Notes: generated by a model not told the origin, from the sequence alone. 64,000 nt of DNA from Marchantia polymorpha subsp. ruderalis (GCA_037833965.1 AP031357.1:23642001-23706000); one strand, 5' to 3'. Positions 1 through 12,257 are shown, counted from the first letter of the stretch. Numbers and translations: made by a program.

Positions 1-154
1 CAACCGATTAGAGGGAAGTGAAGTGGAGGGCGTCCCACGCTGCTGAGCAACACTCTTCGCGGCTCTTCTCAACATCTTCTATTCCGAACCAACAAATGGG
101 GATATGGAAACTAGGTTAGAAGCAGGCCAACACCGAATTTCAATCGATGCATCG

Positions 155-188
155 GATCCATTGTAGTGCTTAAGTACTACAATGGATC
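155..188. repeat. Near-perfect 34 bp palindrome
   Basis: Thirteen-base arms (155-167 and 176-188) are exact reverse complements. The eight-base centre is itself almost palindromic apart from one G-T pair, so nearly the whole 34 bases can fold back. No gene or terminator is attached to it. Confidence 0.8.
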
Positions 189-381
189 GAGGCGACTATC
201 ACAGACTTGCACATGACGTAGAGCCTGTCAAGTGGCCCATAAAATCACTTCGCTCCCTTACCACTTATTTAGCGCACTTGACTCCACTCATGTAGATAAT
301 AGTTGAAGACCACAGAACCGCTATTTGTTCAATAGTACATGTAAGGTATATTAAGGGAGTTTGTATTAGATCATTCTGCAA

Positions 382-411
382 ACACCCGTGGCCCCTTGTG
401 GCCACGGGTGT
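382..411. repeat. GC-rich hairpin, 12 bp perfect arms
   Basis: Arms 382-393 and 400-411 are exact reverse complements with a six-base loop (394-399). The stem is GC-rich while its surroundings are AT-rich, so it would be very stable. Its function is unknown. Confidence 0.85.
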
Positions 412-1999
412 GGTTTGAGTACCAAGGCAAGGGACATGGAGATATATCCCAAAGGATTACTGTTCTCTCTCTCTTTGATATCGTACTTTAGTTGGCCCTT
501 TATATGTTCCTATGCCATCTTTCTGCTAAATTCAACCGCGGTTTTTTTCATGTGTTCGCTATACACTCATAGCCATAGATTTTGAATGTATTGATAATAC
601 CATTGTTTGAAAAGAGTGTGTAGCATCCATCAGATATAAGATTCATGCAGGAAATTCTTTCCAACCCTTTTTTGTAAGATTTTACAAACAAATTTGACTA
701 AGTGGGGAATTAATATGAAATTTTTAACGATGACCAATAACTTGAAAATATTTAGATCATTACCAGAGCTATGGGAACGTAATAAAATTAACATATGCCA
801 ATTTGAACTTAAAGTAGCCAGCTAATTTTTTTCACTTAAAAAGACGGACGTTTATCTTCCAAATGCTGATTGCAGTTAAAAAAATATAGTTCAATTTTTT
901 CTTAAACTTGTAAGAAGATAATTGAATTCTTCATAATTTTTATATTAGTCTCCTCCTAAAACCAGCAATGCTTGTATCATACGCCATGGTTGCATATTGC
1001 GGACCAATATGCCGTCCGCAATCTTAGCATTGCGATCGTGCGCCGCAATCACACTCTGAACCGACGGACGGATAAATTTGAATCTTGATTCTCCCCCGCT
1101 CGGGCACCGTCTTCTACCGTTTCCCGCTCCCTCGCCCGCCCGCCTCGAAATCCCGTAAGGTCTTCGGCAGGAAATAGGCCCAACCTCGTAATCAATCTAT
1201 GAGCCACGAGATGCGGAGCGAGGAGATTCGGGTCCTTACGCCTGGTTTATGGCCAGCATCTTTTGATTGAGAGTCTGCAGAAAGCTCCCACATTCCAGAT
1301 GGTTCGCTCGGTGTAGGAATTCCGAGCAGTCGCTTGATTGATCCGAGAAAGATTTGCTCCTGCAAGGCTGAGTTACCGATAGTCAAGCCTGCTGGTAAGC
1401 ATCGCATCATGGGTTGTTCTGTGTCACCGGAGTGGAGAGAAAGTGATGGCATTATCGATGGTGCAGCTGGTTTTTAGAGGAGGAGCGAGGCACGGAATGT
1501 TTGAACGAGTTTCATTTCATATACAATCTGTCCGTGAGAATTGTATAGGGGAGCTTGTGTGAAGCAGCTGAGGGTCGCTGTCAGATTGAAAGTTCATGAA
1601 GCGGTCCGGGGAAGGAAATGCAAATGCACATTGGAGTAGTTCGAGACGGGGGCCCTGGGATGGCTGAAAACTGTGTTGGAAGTTTCTGCAAAAGCAGTCG
1701 CAACGCGGAAGGTGGCTAAAGGAGTGTTGTTCGGAAGGTCCTCTGAGTAGTAGACTGGTGCTTCAGCATCTGAGGACACACCGAGAAGGTCAATTTTACA
1801 GTGAAACACGAGGTTAAATGTAGATGTGGAAGAAGTGATTCAGTTGAATTGGCAGGGTACCATGTACAGAGGTTGTATTAAAACCACGATGTGCTTGAAG
1901 TTGTCGCTCCTGATCATAGAATGACGAATTGTGCTAGTAATCCATGGTAAACCTCTTGAGCAGGATTTAACCCATTCAATTTCGTATTTCCAGTCCGCA

Positions 2000-2527
2000 A
2001 TGGCTCCAGGAACAATCAGACTCTCTGTGGTCTCCGGTGTAATGAGTGGTTTAGAAGGAGTCTATGATACCAAGAAGCGAATTACCGTTGGTAGGGTGCG
2101 AGTTAACAAATTTCAGCTTAAAGCGGATACAGTTTCCTCGAAGCATGCTGTCATTGCACATGCGGATGGTAGATGGTTCATCACAGACTGTGACAGCTCG
2201 AACGGGACGTCAGTTAATGGAATTTCAGTCATTCCAGGAACTCCAGTAGAGTTAAAAGACGGTGACACGCTTATAGTGGGAGTTGGAAGCGACAACATCG
2301 TAAAGGTAAAAATTGAGACGCAAGGGGCTGTCGATGTGCATGTCCAAAATGATTCAATTGTAAAGAAATCCGCTCTGTCCACTTTGACCGTGAAACAATG
2401 GATTGAGGAAGAAATGGAAAGATTATCAGCGGAAACGGAAGCTTTGGCGGAAGCAGTTCTGAGAGGGCTGGCCGAGTCTGCTGAGCAAGTGAAGAAAGAT
2501 GCCTGTTCAAACGCTGGAGTGGATTGA
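2000..2527 (+). CDS. Small FHA-domain protein
   Basis: A single open exon encodes 175 residues from the ATG at 2000. I chose this start because its context (GCAATGGC) is a good plant initiation site and the domain begins right after it; the frame is open 23 codons further upstream to 1931. Residues 1-105 look like a forkhead-associated domain, which binds phosphothreonine. The landmarks are present in order: GR at 31-32, SSKH at 46-49, SSNGT at 66-70 and VNG at 72-74. The C-terminal 45 residues are charged and probably helical. The layout resembles short plant FHA proteins such as Arabidopsis At4g14490, likely nuclear adaptors, but I cannot assign an ortholog. An intron in the 5' leader is possible but not seen. 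Confidence 0.85.
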   Translation: MAPGTIRLSVVSGVMSGLEGVYDTKKRITVGRVRVNKFQLKADTVSSKHAVIAHADGRWFITDCDSSNGTSVNGISVIPGTPVELKDGDTLIVGVGSDNIVKVKIETQGAVDVHVQNDSIVKKSALSTLTVKQWIEEEMERLSAETEALAEAVLRGLAESAEQVKKDACSNAGVD

Positions 2528-3560
2528 ACTCTGCTATGCCGTCCGCTACATTCTTTCCACAAATGAACATGTTCATCTTTTTATCAATATTCTGCGAGCC
2601 AACCGAGAGTATGGCCGTTCGAAATGTACTTATTAAAGGAAGTGTGCTCTATACGGCGTTTATATTGTACTTAGTCAAAGCCATTTAATCCGAGTAAGTT
2701 GAAATGCCGGTAGTGTAAGGTCGGCAGGAGTTTTGTCTGGAACAGACATATCCAGGAGATTAGATATCTTCAGATTTGATATGTCTGCAACTGAAAATTA
2801 ATGTAAGCTTCGGGTCGTTTCCCTACGTCTTTTCTCTTCATGTATCGGGTTTGTATCTGACTTTCTATCGAGAACAGGCCGAATGGTGAACATTCTGAAA
2901 ATTGTATCGTCTTGCTTATGTTGGAAAGTGCTCTGAAAGTTTGTACTGTTTCGCTTTCGCATGATACTCTTTGAAAGTGATATGCAGCAGTTCATTAGTC
3001 AAGTCACTGTACCGTCATTTTGGCATAACCGTGGCGACTCTGCAGCATCATCATTCACTAACCGGCAGTTAGTCGTAGTCATGCGGTAGGAAGGAGTGGA
3101 GGAGTGAAGTCTGGTACTTTGGAGGTCGATTTGTGTGAATATCCTAGCACATGCGCCTTCTCCACGCTGCTTTTCTTCTCCGAAACATTCTCACTGTCTA
3201 CTGAAATTCCCCGTCTTCTGTATTTCTGTGCTCTTCTCATGTCAATTCTCAACCTAGATTGACCTTGTCATTCACTCTTCAGCGTAGTTTTCACCCAACT
3301 GGCGATGTTCCGCCGATCATATCCAAGAAGTGTGGCTCTGGTTCCTCGCCAATCCTACACCGCAAGACATGTTCTACAAAATTTTCATTTGTCAAGCTAT
3401 ACAGATGTTTTAAGATGAAGACATGCATTGTACAAAATGAAAATTTGATAATTAATTAGAATTTAATTTGATAATTTGTAGATAACTAGTATTTTTCATG
3501 ACATGAACCAGAAGTTTTATATTCTCTTTTAATATAGTATACATAAAAATTGATTTACAT

Positions 3561-3562
<2 letters not shown>

Positions 3563-3595
<33 letters not shown>
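3563..3595. repeat. (AT)n microsatellite
   Basis: About 16 uninterrupted AT dinucleotides lie within AT-rich intergenic DNA. Confidence 0.95.
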
Positions 3596-3601
<6 letters not shown>

Positions 3602-5010
3602 TTTTAGTCTATTTTTTGTGAATAATAGCTTATAGACATCTTTAGCTATTGAGGAAACAATTTGTACACTAATCAATATTTAATTTGTTATGTGTTTAAT
3701 TTTAAAATACACTGATTTGTTAGAAAATATATATATGAATTTTTATTAGAAAATTTGGATAATTTTTTTATTATTTATAAAATAATTTGTTTGAATTATG
3801 GTTTGGAAATATTTTGATGCTTGAAATGTAATGTATAAGATAAAATTATTATATTATTATGAATAAATATTAAATGCAGTTAAATATAAATTTTATAATA
3901 CAAATTTAATGTTGAAAAGAAAAAATAATTGAGACTAAAGTTTGCTATTTTTTAATCCATGATCAATCATACATTACTTACTTTAATTATTTTATCTACT
4001 TCATGTCATGCCATTGATATATCAAAATATTTTGGTAACCAAATTTTTATCAAAAAAATTAATTCTGTGAGACTAAGATGTCTTCTTGTTGCAAACATGT
4101 TAAATCTAGATACTAGATGTTAAATTTTTTGAAAAAATGGATTAAGTTGAAATTCACCTTATGATACGCATGCACACTATTTTCTGTAACTACATATGTA
4201 AATCGTTTTTTACTTAAGAAATGAATATGTTCAAATATATGTTCATTTTAGATATATCAATAGTTTAAATTTTTTTTAACAAATTTTTTATTATAACTAA
4301 GTAGATATTTTCTATCAATAGAAAGACATAAAGCTCATTTAAAATAAGACTTCTTTTTTCAACTGACGTTATAAGAAAAAAAGAGTTATACTCTCATTTG
4401 GATGAAAATTATTCATCCATTATTGTACATGATGCATAAATGTTCAACTTGGTTACACAATGATTATCATGTTATGTTTACTATTGCTGCAACATCTGTA
4501 CTGAAATGTATCTACAATTAAAGTGAATAAGGCTTTCCAAAATCTCTTCAAAATTTTTAGTTTTGTGCATTCCATATCATATGTGATGGTGTAAGTAGTT
4601 TATTAATCATATATATGACTTTTCTCTAGACATTATTTTCAATAAGTTTGATATTGGAATCATGATTCTTCATCTTCCTGTTGAAGCTTTTACCTTCTTC
4701 TTTATGGTCGACGGATGCAGGAACAATTCAGCATATCCCGTCTTGCATTCATTAGGCTGAAATCATTTTTCTGAATAAAGTGTGTAAGTTTGATACCTAG
4801 TAATTTGTTCCATCTTTCTCCTTATCGAAATATCTCCATCCAATATCTTCATCTACTGTTGAGCATCCCACTTCTTCAGCTGCATATTTGTCTCAAGTAG
4901 AGATGGTGCTCTTCCTTGTCGAACTACTTCACATAAATATGGTGGATATTAATATTGTCATGCTGAGAATGATCCCATGCTTTGCACTCTCATCAGATCT
5001 TTGGGTTGTG

Positions 5011-5035
5011 GCACCGAAGGTCACACCTTCGGTGC
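5011..5035. repeat. Hairpin with 11 bp perfect arms
   Basis: Arms 5011-5021 and 5025-5035 are exact reverse complements around a three-base loop. The stem is GC-rich compared with its AT-rich setting. It lies just beyond the downstream end of the minus-strand repeat ORF at 5128-5409. Confidence 0.8.
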
Positions 5036-5127
5036 TAGCAAAGTTGCTGCTGAATTATAGTACTTCACATGGAGGTATTTGGTGCTCTTGTGAATTTAAA
5101 ATCTTTCAGAGTACAGTATGTACAGAG

Positions 5128-5409
5128 TCAGTCGTTTACATAGTTCCGTGTTACTTTCTCTGGAATATACTTGTTGTTGATATAGTCCATTACAAGACCC
5201 ATAACCTTAGATGCTTTAAAACTTATTGGGCCATTTATAGTAAGATTCTCAACTTTAAAAGTGTAAATAGTTTTCACATATGTAACCATACCCATAAAAT
5301 TAGATGCCATAGAACATATTGGTCCAAGCATACTTAGATTTACAATTTTACATTTGGTTACACATGCATGTAACTCGTCCATTATTTGAGTCCACAAGCC
5401 TCCAATCAT
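5128..5409 (-). CDS. Unassigned ORF with two 31-residue repeats
   Basis: This is a 93-codon minus-strand frame of no recognised family. Two successive units of exactly 31 residues (93 bp) can be aligned. Both carry the pattern K-x-x-N-L-x-x-x-G-P-I, then A-S-x-x-M-G-x-V, with about 11 of 25 aligned positions identical. The DNA of the two units has diverged while the frame is kept, which hints at past coding selection. There is no second exon, promoter or start context that I can defend; it may be one exon or a gene relic. Confidence 0.3.
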   Translation of the reverse strand: MIGGLWTQIMDELHACVTKCKIVNLSMLGPICSMASNFMGMVTYVKTIYTFKVENLTINGPISFKASKVMGLVMDYINNKYIPEKVTRNYVND

Positions 5410-6027
5410 AGATTAAACTTGACATCAAGTCAAGGTATGTCCAATCAAATAACATGCCAGTAGTAAAATATTTTGTAGCGAACTTGTTGCAACGAGATGA
5501 ATAATAAGACAGATGGGTCTAGTCACCGCAGATATAGTCCATCATCGTTCAATTTCGGGAAATGGGTCCGTAATCTGACGCACGGGCTGAGCGAAAGTAA
5601 TCTCGATGAACCTGTACGGCTTTGACTCTTTTCGGCCTTTCGGACGAAGGAGCTGCCACCGCGGCAACTGGAAACCGACGATGGCTGCTGAAACACTGAC
5701 AGAGACGGAGGAAAGGGTCAGGACGAAATGACAAATACCTTCGGATCGATCGAGGTCCAGAGGCTCGTCCACTCATGTGTCCGTCGGTCCGTCCGTCGAG
5801 CTGCCGCTGCTGCTGACGCTGGACTGCCAGAGGCAAGGTCGGTACACTTGTATGTTCCGATTCAGCACTACCTTATCTTTGTTGTCCGCCCGTTGTCCCA
5901 CTTGGCTGCCCAGCGCTCCGCTCGAGAGCCTCCAGCGTCGGCTGCTTCTCCGATTCCTCGCTGGCTCGAGAGGCGATTTGGCGCGGCGTCGAATGAGAGA
6001 CTGAGAGATCGATTGGGCTGAGGAATT
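5410..6027 (+). promoter_or_regulatory. Promoter and leader region of the G6PDH gene
   Basis: A GC-rich patch with CCGT and GTCC repeats (5770-5795) and many short overlapping frames on both strands precedes the first G6PDH exon. Opposing open frames of this kind are expected from GC-rich composition. I read it as promoter plus 5' UTR. No clear TATA box is visible, and the transcription start is not determined. Confidence 0.5.
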
Positions 6028-9000
6028 ATGGCTTGCGCTCTCGGCAGCATTGCCACCGGATCTCCTGCTTGTTTCGGCCATTCTGTCAATTCTGCTTCCG
6101 TCTTTCGTCATCGCCAGGGAACTTCAAGAAGCGTGAGTTCTTCGCATTTCTGTCGGATCATGTGCATTTTTCAAATTTTCAAAATTCGTGGGTTCGGTGC
6201 CAGTGTGAGGAATGGTAGAAATTGGTCGACTAGTGCTCCAATGTTTCGTTTGTCTCGGGTTGGGTTTGCAACTCCGGCAACAGGGAAAATCACGAGCACT
6301 GCAATGACTCCGAAGAGAACCTTGCCAGGAGTTTCTGACAGACTTGATTATGGACGCTAAACAAGTAGGATGTTGTTGGAAGAAACATTTCGAGTAGTAA
6401 ACAGCTTTCTCCTGATCCTCCCACTGCTGGTAGATCGATCGCAGCTTTTGTGCTCGGGTGTGATGCTGAGCCTGTCTGTCTCAGCATCACACCCGATCTA
6501 CTGTATTGAGGTTTTAAGAACGGCTTTTTCAACTACTAATTTTTTTAATAACGAGCTTCTTTTAAATTCGCCTACTCGAGAGCTGCTCTGTCTGCAGCTC
6601 TATTTGCTCCAAATTCAAAACTACGTTTCAAGGGTTATCGTGGGGATGATGGTAGTTCTGAAGGCAGATAGTGTCAGAGCATTGTCATATGTTATATGTT
6701 ACCCTGTGCTTAGCTATCAGTTCCAAATCATGCCAAACATCATATTACGTTAATGTTTTAAATAACCTTCATTGTCAAACTTGAGTAACTATGGTTTTAC
6801 GCATACCTGCGTAAGCTTTTCGTTCCTCGCTTTGTCAATCGACCTTGCGAATGTTGATGCTTGTGTTTGTTTAGGTTCTTGCGCGCTGTACGTCAAGAAA
6901 GTGGAGCACTAATGAGGTGTACAGACTCTCAGCATGCAGTGAGAATGTATGCCCACTTTTTCTTAATTTTTGGCATTGGACTGAGCAGCAATTGCAAAGA
7001 TCATGGTTGACTGTGAAGAATCGGCAGCAGAAGCTGGGTCTCAAAGTCCAGTCCGAGAAGCCTCTTCAACATACTCTGGACTCGTTTTCTAGCTTTGATG
7101 GAGGTAATGGCCAGAAAGCGCAATACAAAGTTTTCTTATTGCATTCATGAGCTGATCTACATGATCTGAAAACTCCAGATACTTGGTAGAATTACAAAGC
7201 TTACATCGTTCTTTACATCGTACAAAATTGACCAAAATAACGAATTTGTTTAATAGAAGGTTATGATCATCTAGATGTAGTGATGGTATAGGAAGAGTAA
7301 AGCTCCTTTTGAAACCATATTTGTCGTGATCACTAGGCAACGAGTCGTGCCATGAAAATAGCCCTGAATAAGATTAGAAGAAGTTTGTGTCGAGGATCCG
7401 TTGATGAAATATACTGCACTCTCCTTTTGGTAAGTTGAGAGGAATTATTGCATAGGTTCATGGGTGCAGAAGGAGTTGGGAGGGCGATCACAGGAAATCT
7501 GGGATCTTCATCAGTGGTCGGCAATATCAAGTTGACGGATTCAGTTCGAGGAGATGTGCGTGCTTCTGCCACAACTATTGGGGAGCCCTCTTTGTCACCA
7601 CATGCCAACATTGACGATCTCACACCGAGCACAACACCGTTTTTAACTATCACTGTTCTGGGTGCCACCGGAGATCTTGCCACTAGCAAAATTTTTCCCG
7701 CACTTTTTGCTCTATATTATAGTGGCCATCTACCAGAGGTACACTCTTCGCTCATTTATTTATTCTTTATAGCCAGATTTCAACTTCAAACAAAAGCTAA
7801 GGCTCTTGCAAGAACAGTTCATGTCCAGCATATGTACACATGAGGAACAAACCACCGTTTGTAATCTGGTTACCTGGAGCATCTTGGACAGAATGAAAGC
7901 CACATTGTAACAAAATCTCGCTTAACAGGTGGACAGAAACGAACTGGGACTAATGTAAGCCTTGATTGAAAGCCCAAAGATGCTGATCTTCTGATTCATA
8001 TTGTCGGGGCCAACAAGTAAACCCTTACTTGGATTACGTAGTGAAGAGATTCTTGATGACACCTTGGAGCTCCGAAGGAACCTCAGTATGAGCAGAAGTC
8101 CTATTGTACTCCCTCTTCACTCTCAACTAGTCCTACCCTCTCATCTGATCTTACTTAATCTTTCCTGGTCTTTCAATAATGGCACCGCACAGGGTCTTTG
8201 TTCTTCAGGCTGTGGCAGACAAAGTTGATCAATGAGGACTGTGTATTGAAGGCACGTCGTGCGTTTGCATTCGGCCTGATCCAGGAGTGATTGATTTAGC
8301 CTATAGGGAGAATGAACCGGTTGCATGAAGGCTTGTCAGCGTATTGACTTGAAGTTGGTCTATGTGCAGAATGTTGCAATTTTTGGCTACTCGAGAAGTC
8401 CTCTTAGTGATGAAGATCTCCGAAATCTAATCAGCGAGAGGTTGACTTGCAGGGTTGATCATGCGTAAGTTGAATCAAACTGTTCTATATTGTTTATATG
8501 ACTGAAAGCCATTTGAGTGACAGAGAACCTCTCTGGGTAGCCGAAGAAATAGAAACGTTGAATCCGGAGTTTCGGGCAAGTCTCCGTGAAAGAGTATTAA
8601 AGCACGTCATTGTACTTTTCAAACTTCTTTCCTGGTACGAAACAACAGAGAAGTCTTTCGGATGGATATTTCGTAGCGTGAATATCTGGAGATGGAGCTG
8701 TTATTTCTATCTAGGAAAGAAGAAAAGTACAGAGTTTGTTGTCAGAAGCCGAAGGCGATCTGTTTCACGAAGAATTACTCTTCTAACGAACCTTGCAATT
8801 CTCTTGGTCAATTATCATAGGGAGGAGTGCGGCAACAAGACAGATGCCTTTCTAAAGAGAGTCTTTTATCAAAGGGGTGTTTATAACACATGTGACCACA
8901 TGGAAACACTAGACAGTAGGATGCTGGAGTTGGAGGTAATTTCTGACGACATATCTGAGTCTCGTTCAATTAGTATGTAGAAGCTGTCTACTGAATTGGC

Positions 9001-11394
9001 ATGGTTTATATCAAGGGAAGATAATTACGACACGATTTTACCGTAGTCTAGACCTTTATCTAAAATTTGCAAAACTACATGAAGTGGCCACGTGAAAGAA
9101 AGTATTGTATCAATCCATCCTACCTGAAAGTTGACCCTGCAAGTTTGTGACCTACTCTTTCTAAAAAGAGAAACCTGTCTCTTTTAACAGGGTAATGGAC
9201 CTGCCAATCGAGTCTTTTACCTCAGTGTTCCTAAGGAGTGTCTCTTGGAGGTTACAAACTGTTTGAGTGCAAGTGCCAAAAGTAAAACCGGCTGGACGCG
9301 CCTGATCGTGGAAAAGCCGTTTGGCGACGACGCTGATTCCTCAGACAAAATTACGAGAGGGCTTTACCAGGCTGGCTTCAGTGAAGACCAGATCTACAGG
9401 TAACTGGTCGTCCAGAATTTGTCAATAGTCCAGCTTGATTTTTGACTGATATTCATTCCGTCTTGTTCTCTGGCCTCATGTCGAAGTTAGGTAGTTCTTA
9501 TTTTCATTTATTGATCATTGTCACAGTCATTGATTATATTGTTGGATTGATCGAATGAGACAATGCCCTTAGCGTTCCGAGAGAAGTGCAAGTTTTCACC
9601 TCTTTTCAAGATTCTGGATTATGATGACTGCATGATGATTGTTGACATTGATCGACGTCCAAACGTTCTGTACACTTTGCAGAATTGACCACCTCTTGGG
9701 GAAAGAACTCATTGAAAATTTGACCGTTCTTCGCTTCTCCAATTTAGTGTTTGAGCCTCTTTGGAGCCGTACATACATAAAGAATGTACAGGTGAGTGTA
9801 AGCATATTGTGTATTTAGAGTCATATCTCCACCATCGTTTTCTTCTTTCTTCGCAAATGGTTGCTCTTTATGCCACGATGTAACTTTATTCAGTCGGTGT
9901 GAACTGATTGTCACAGTTTATCTATTCTGAAGACTGGGGTGTTTGTCCAGGAAAAGAAAGGTATGTTTTCGTGGAATGTCTCTCGGTTTTTCATAGATAC
10001 ATATATCTATCTATATATGGGTTAAAAACTGCAGTTAGGCTCGCCTATAAATGTTATGCAACTGAATTGGAACAGCCGAGAGCTTGTGAATGAGTCACTT
10101 ACAATCATTATAGACAGAACAATCATTGTTTCCTATCGAATTTGCTTCCTTGTTCCCTTCAGAACGTTTTTCATTTTTATGACTCTGGTATCTTGATATC
10201 ATCGTAGTTTTGCAGGCAATCTGTCTTTGTGGAAATCTTTGCATGAGACGTCCTGACGGCAGATGGATATTTCGAATACTTGAACGATGATTGTATTTTT
10301 ATCGTGCTTTCAGGTACTTCGACGAACAAGGGGTCATTCGAGACTTGGTCCAGAGTCACATGTTGCAGACCATAGCTCTTTTTGCGATGGAACCTCCTGT
10401 TACTCTTGAAGGAGAAGACATACGAAATGAAAAGGTCACATATACGCAGACTTCTTATTCATGTGTCAGCCATTGAAAGATACATTGTTCTCTCTCAGTC
10501 GAAACAAGTCTTCCAAACGTTTATGCTTCTGTGATTGTTTAGACGATCACAGGACGCAAAGTCAGCAGTCTATGCCGCTTATACTGTCTACTATTTGGTA
10601 CTCGCAGGTGAAGGTTTTGAGATCAATGCGGGCACCAACTTATGCCGATGTAGTCTTGGGCCAGTATAAAGCAAGCATTTCAAAAGATGGGAAGTCCAAG
10701 ATACCAGGCTACTTGGATGAGCCCGATGTTCGCACCAACAGTCTTACTCCCACATTTGTGGCAACTGTATTGTACATTGATAACTCACGTTGGGACGGCG
10801 TCCCATTTTTGGTAAAAGCAGGGAAGGGACTCATCAAACATTCGTAAGCCTCCCTTCTTACCAACGACCGTATAATTTCTATTGCTGTGTTTAATGTCCT
10901 TTTTCTTCAGCTTTCCTCTCATTTCAAGTTACATATTGGAGCTCACATCTGTGCTGATGGATGCTGACAGAGTGGAGATTCGCATTCAGTTTCGACAAGT
11001 CCCGGGAAATCTCTACCGTGAACGCTTCGGATACAACTTGGATGCAGCAGCCAATGAACTAGTTTTACGAGTGCAGCCGGACGAGGCGATAAATCTGAAA
11101 GTCAACAACAAGGTTCCAGGACTTGGATTGCAGCTAGACTCGTCAGAACTCAATCTGCTGTATCGTGACAAGTAATCCTCTTTGACTCCATCTTTGCCCT
11201 CAATGCGCTAATAGCGCAATATTAGAAGGAATGCCCAATTCATGAGGCTCGAAGTTATGTTGTCACGCGTGTGAGTTATCTGGACGCAGTATGTTAGGTC
11301 AGTGTTTACTGTGTTGAGAGTTGGCTGCCTGTTAAGGTCAGTACGGCAGTAAGGGTGAAGGCTGAAGTCAAATGAGAACTGGATACCAGAAAAC

Positions 11395-11461
<67 letters not shown>

Positions 11462-12257
11462 CAATGTATCAAGAGCTTTGAAATATTAGTGTTAATACAC
11501 TCTCAGGTCTATGTATTAATTAAATTGCTAGTGGTCTCCTTACAATTCAGAACAATCACAAACATGACGTAAGTTCATGCCGTGAGAGGAATTGAGAACG
11601 TGAGTGCATCCATCATCGGAGTGCTAATAACTGGACTCGGTTAGAATTTTGTTCTTTGGTCTTCGTCTACAGATAAAACGGGTAGGATTATTGAAACTAA
11701 ATGATGAGTTCAGTAATCCAATGAGGACTTTCTTGATCTATGCCACTTTTTGAACGGGAAGATGGTGACAGTTGTGAATTTGGGTCCATAACCTGTGTTG
11801 ACGTGAGAAAGTAAGGTTGCCTTCATGGCAGTTAATTTATCATTTAATTTTCCTAATAACAGATGTGGAGCTATCGTGAAATGTATATTTCACGATCACG
11901 ATCTTCACTGATTTATGCTGCTTTCGTTGTACCCGCAGTTTTGGATGTCATTGTTACAGAAACCATTATATGTCAACTATGTATATTCTGACGAGTTCAA
12001 ACGTGGTAATCTTTTGTAGATACGACGGGGAAGTTCCAGACTCTTATGAGCGCCTAATACTGGATGTTATTGACGGCGATACCCACCTATTTCTCCGTGG
12101 TGACGAGCTTGCAGCAACCTGGGAGATCCTCACTCCCTTGCTTGAGGAAATCGAGAACTTGAAGGTCGCTCCTGAACTGTACACCTTTGGGGGAAGAGGG
12201 CCGATTGGAGCATATTATTTGGGTGCCCAGCATGGTGTAAAGTGGGCTGATGACTAA
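6028..12257 (+). CDS. G6PD4-like: Plastidic glucose-6-phosphate dehydrogenase, G6PD4/P0 type
   Basis: Twelve exons with GT-AG sites and matching phases: 6028-6132, 6875-7103, 7470-7738, 8370-8464, 8821-8935, 9191-9399, 9683-9791, 9917-9960, 10314-10434, 10608-10843, 10971-11171, 12020-12257; 656 residues. It would oxidise glucose-6-phosphate with NADP+ in the oxidative pentose phosphate pathway. The first ~165 residues are a Ser-rich, transit-like extension, as in plastid isoforms. Visible landmarks: nucleotide loop [10 protein letters not shown] (176-185), redox-type Cys228 and Cys236 eight apart, EKPFG (312-316), RIDHLLGKE (341-349), and D402 and H407 in the catalytic helix. From memory the C-terminal half is closest to Arabidopsis G6PD4, a non-canonical isoform reported to act as a partner of other isoforms. 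The substrate motif normally reads RIDHYLGKE; here Tyr is Leu. Exons 1 and 2, coding the transit region, are less certain than the rest. Confidence 0.94.
6455..6495. repeat. 16 bp perfect inverted repeat in G6PDH intron 1
   Basis: Arms 6455-6470 and 6480-6495 are exact reverse complements with a nine-base loop. Short extra matches flank it (TAGAT at 6431-6435, ATCTA at 6496-6500). It sits in the 742 bp first intron between the two presumed transit-peptide exons. Confidence 0.85.
11397..11457. repeat. (AT)n microsatellite in G6PDH intron 11
   Basis: About 30 uninterrupted AT units lie inside the last intron (11172-12019). It is a likely length-polymorphic marker. Confidence 0.95.
11873..11896. 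repeat. 10 bp perfect hairpin in G6PDH intron 11
   Basis: Arms 11873-11882 and 11887-11896 are exact reverse complements around a four-base loop, about 120 bases before the last exon's acceptor. Confidence 0.7.

Larger units (their letters stand above)
1..1999. other. Region upstream of the FHA gene; no supported gene
   Basis: I see no convincing coding sequence here. Bases 600-950 are AT-rich. Bases 1000-1999 have normal composition, and CT-rich stretches near 1090-1150 suggest the promoter and untranslated leader of the FHA gene that follows. The short frames in this stretch (for example 86 codons on the minus strand at 1192-1452) have no recognisable domain. Two strong inverted repeats, listed separately, lie at 155-188 and 382-411. 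Confidence 0.5.
2528..5127. other. FHA 3' flank and AT-rich intergenic DNA
   Basis: The first several hundred bases after the stop are probably 3' UTR. From about 3400 to 4900 the DNA is strongly AT-rich, has stops in all frames, and holds an (AT)n run at 3563-3595. I see no gene. It reads like decayed intergenic or transposon-derived sequence, but no terminal repeats or transposase motifs are visible. Confidence 0.5.

Noticed and set aside
8498..8820. Open frame reading into G6PDH exon 5 from the intron
   Set aside because: The family alignment starts exactly at the acceptor at 8821; the upstream part is intron that happens to lack stops.
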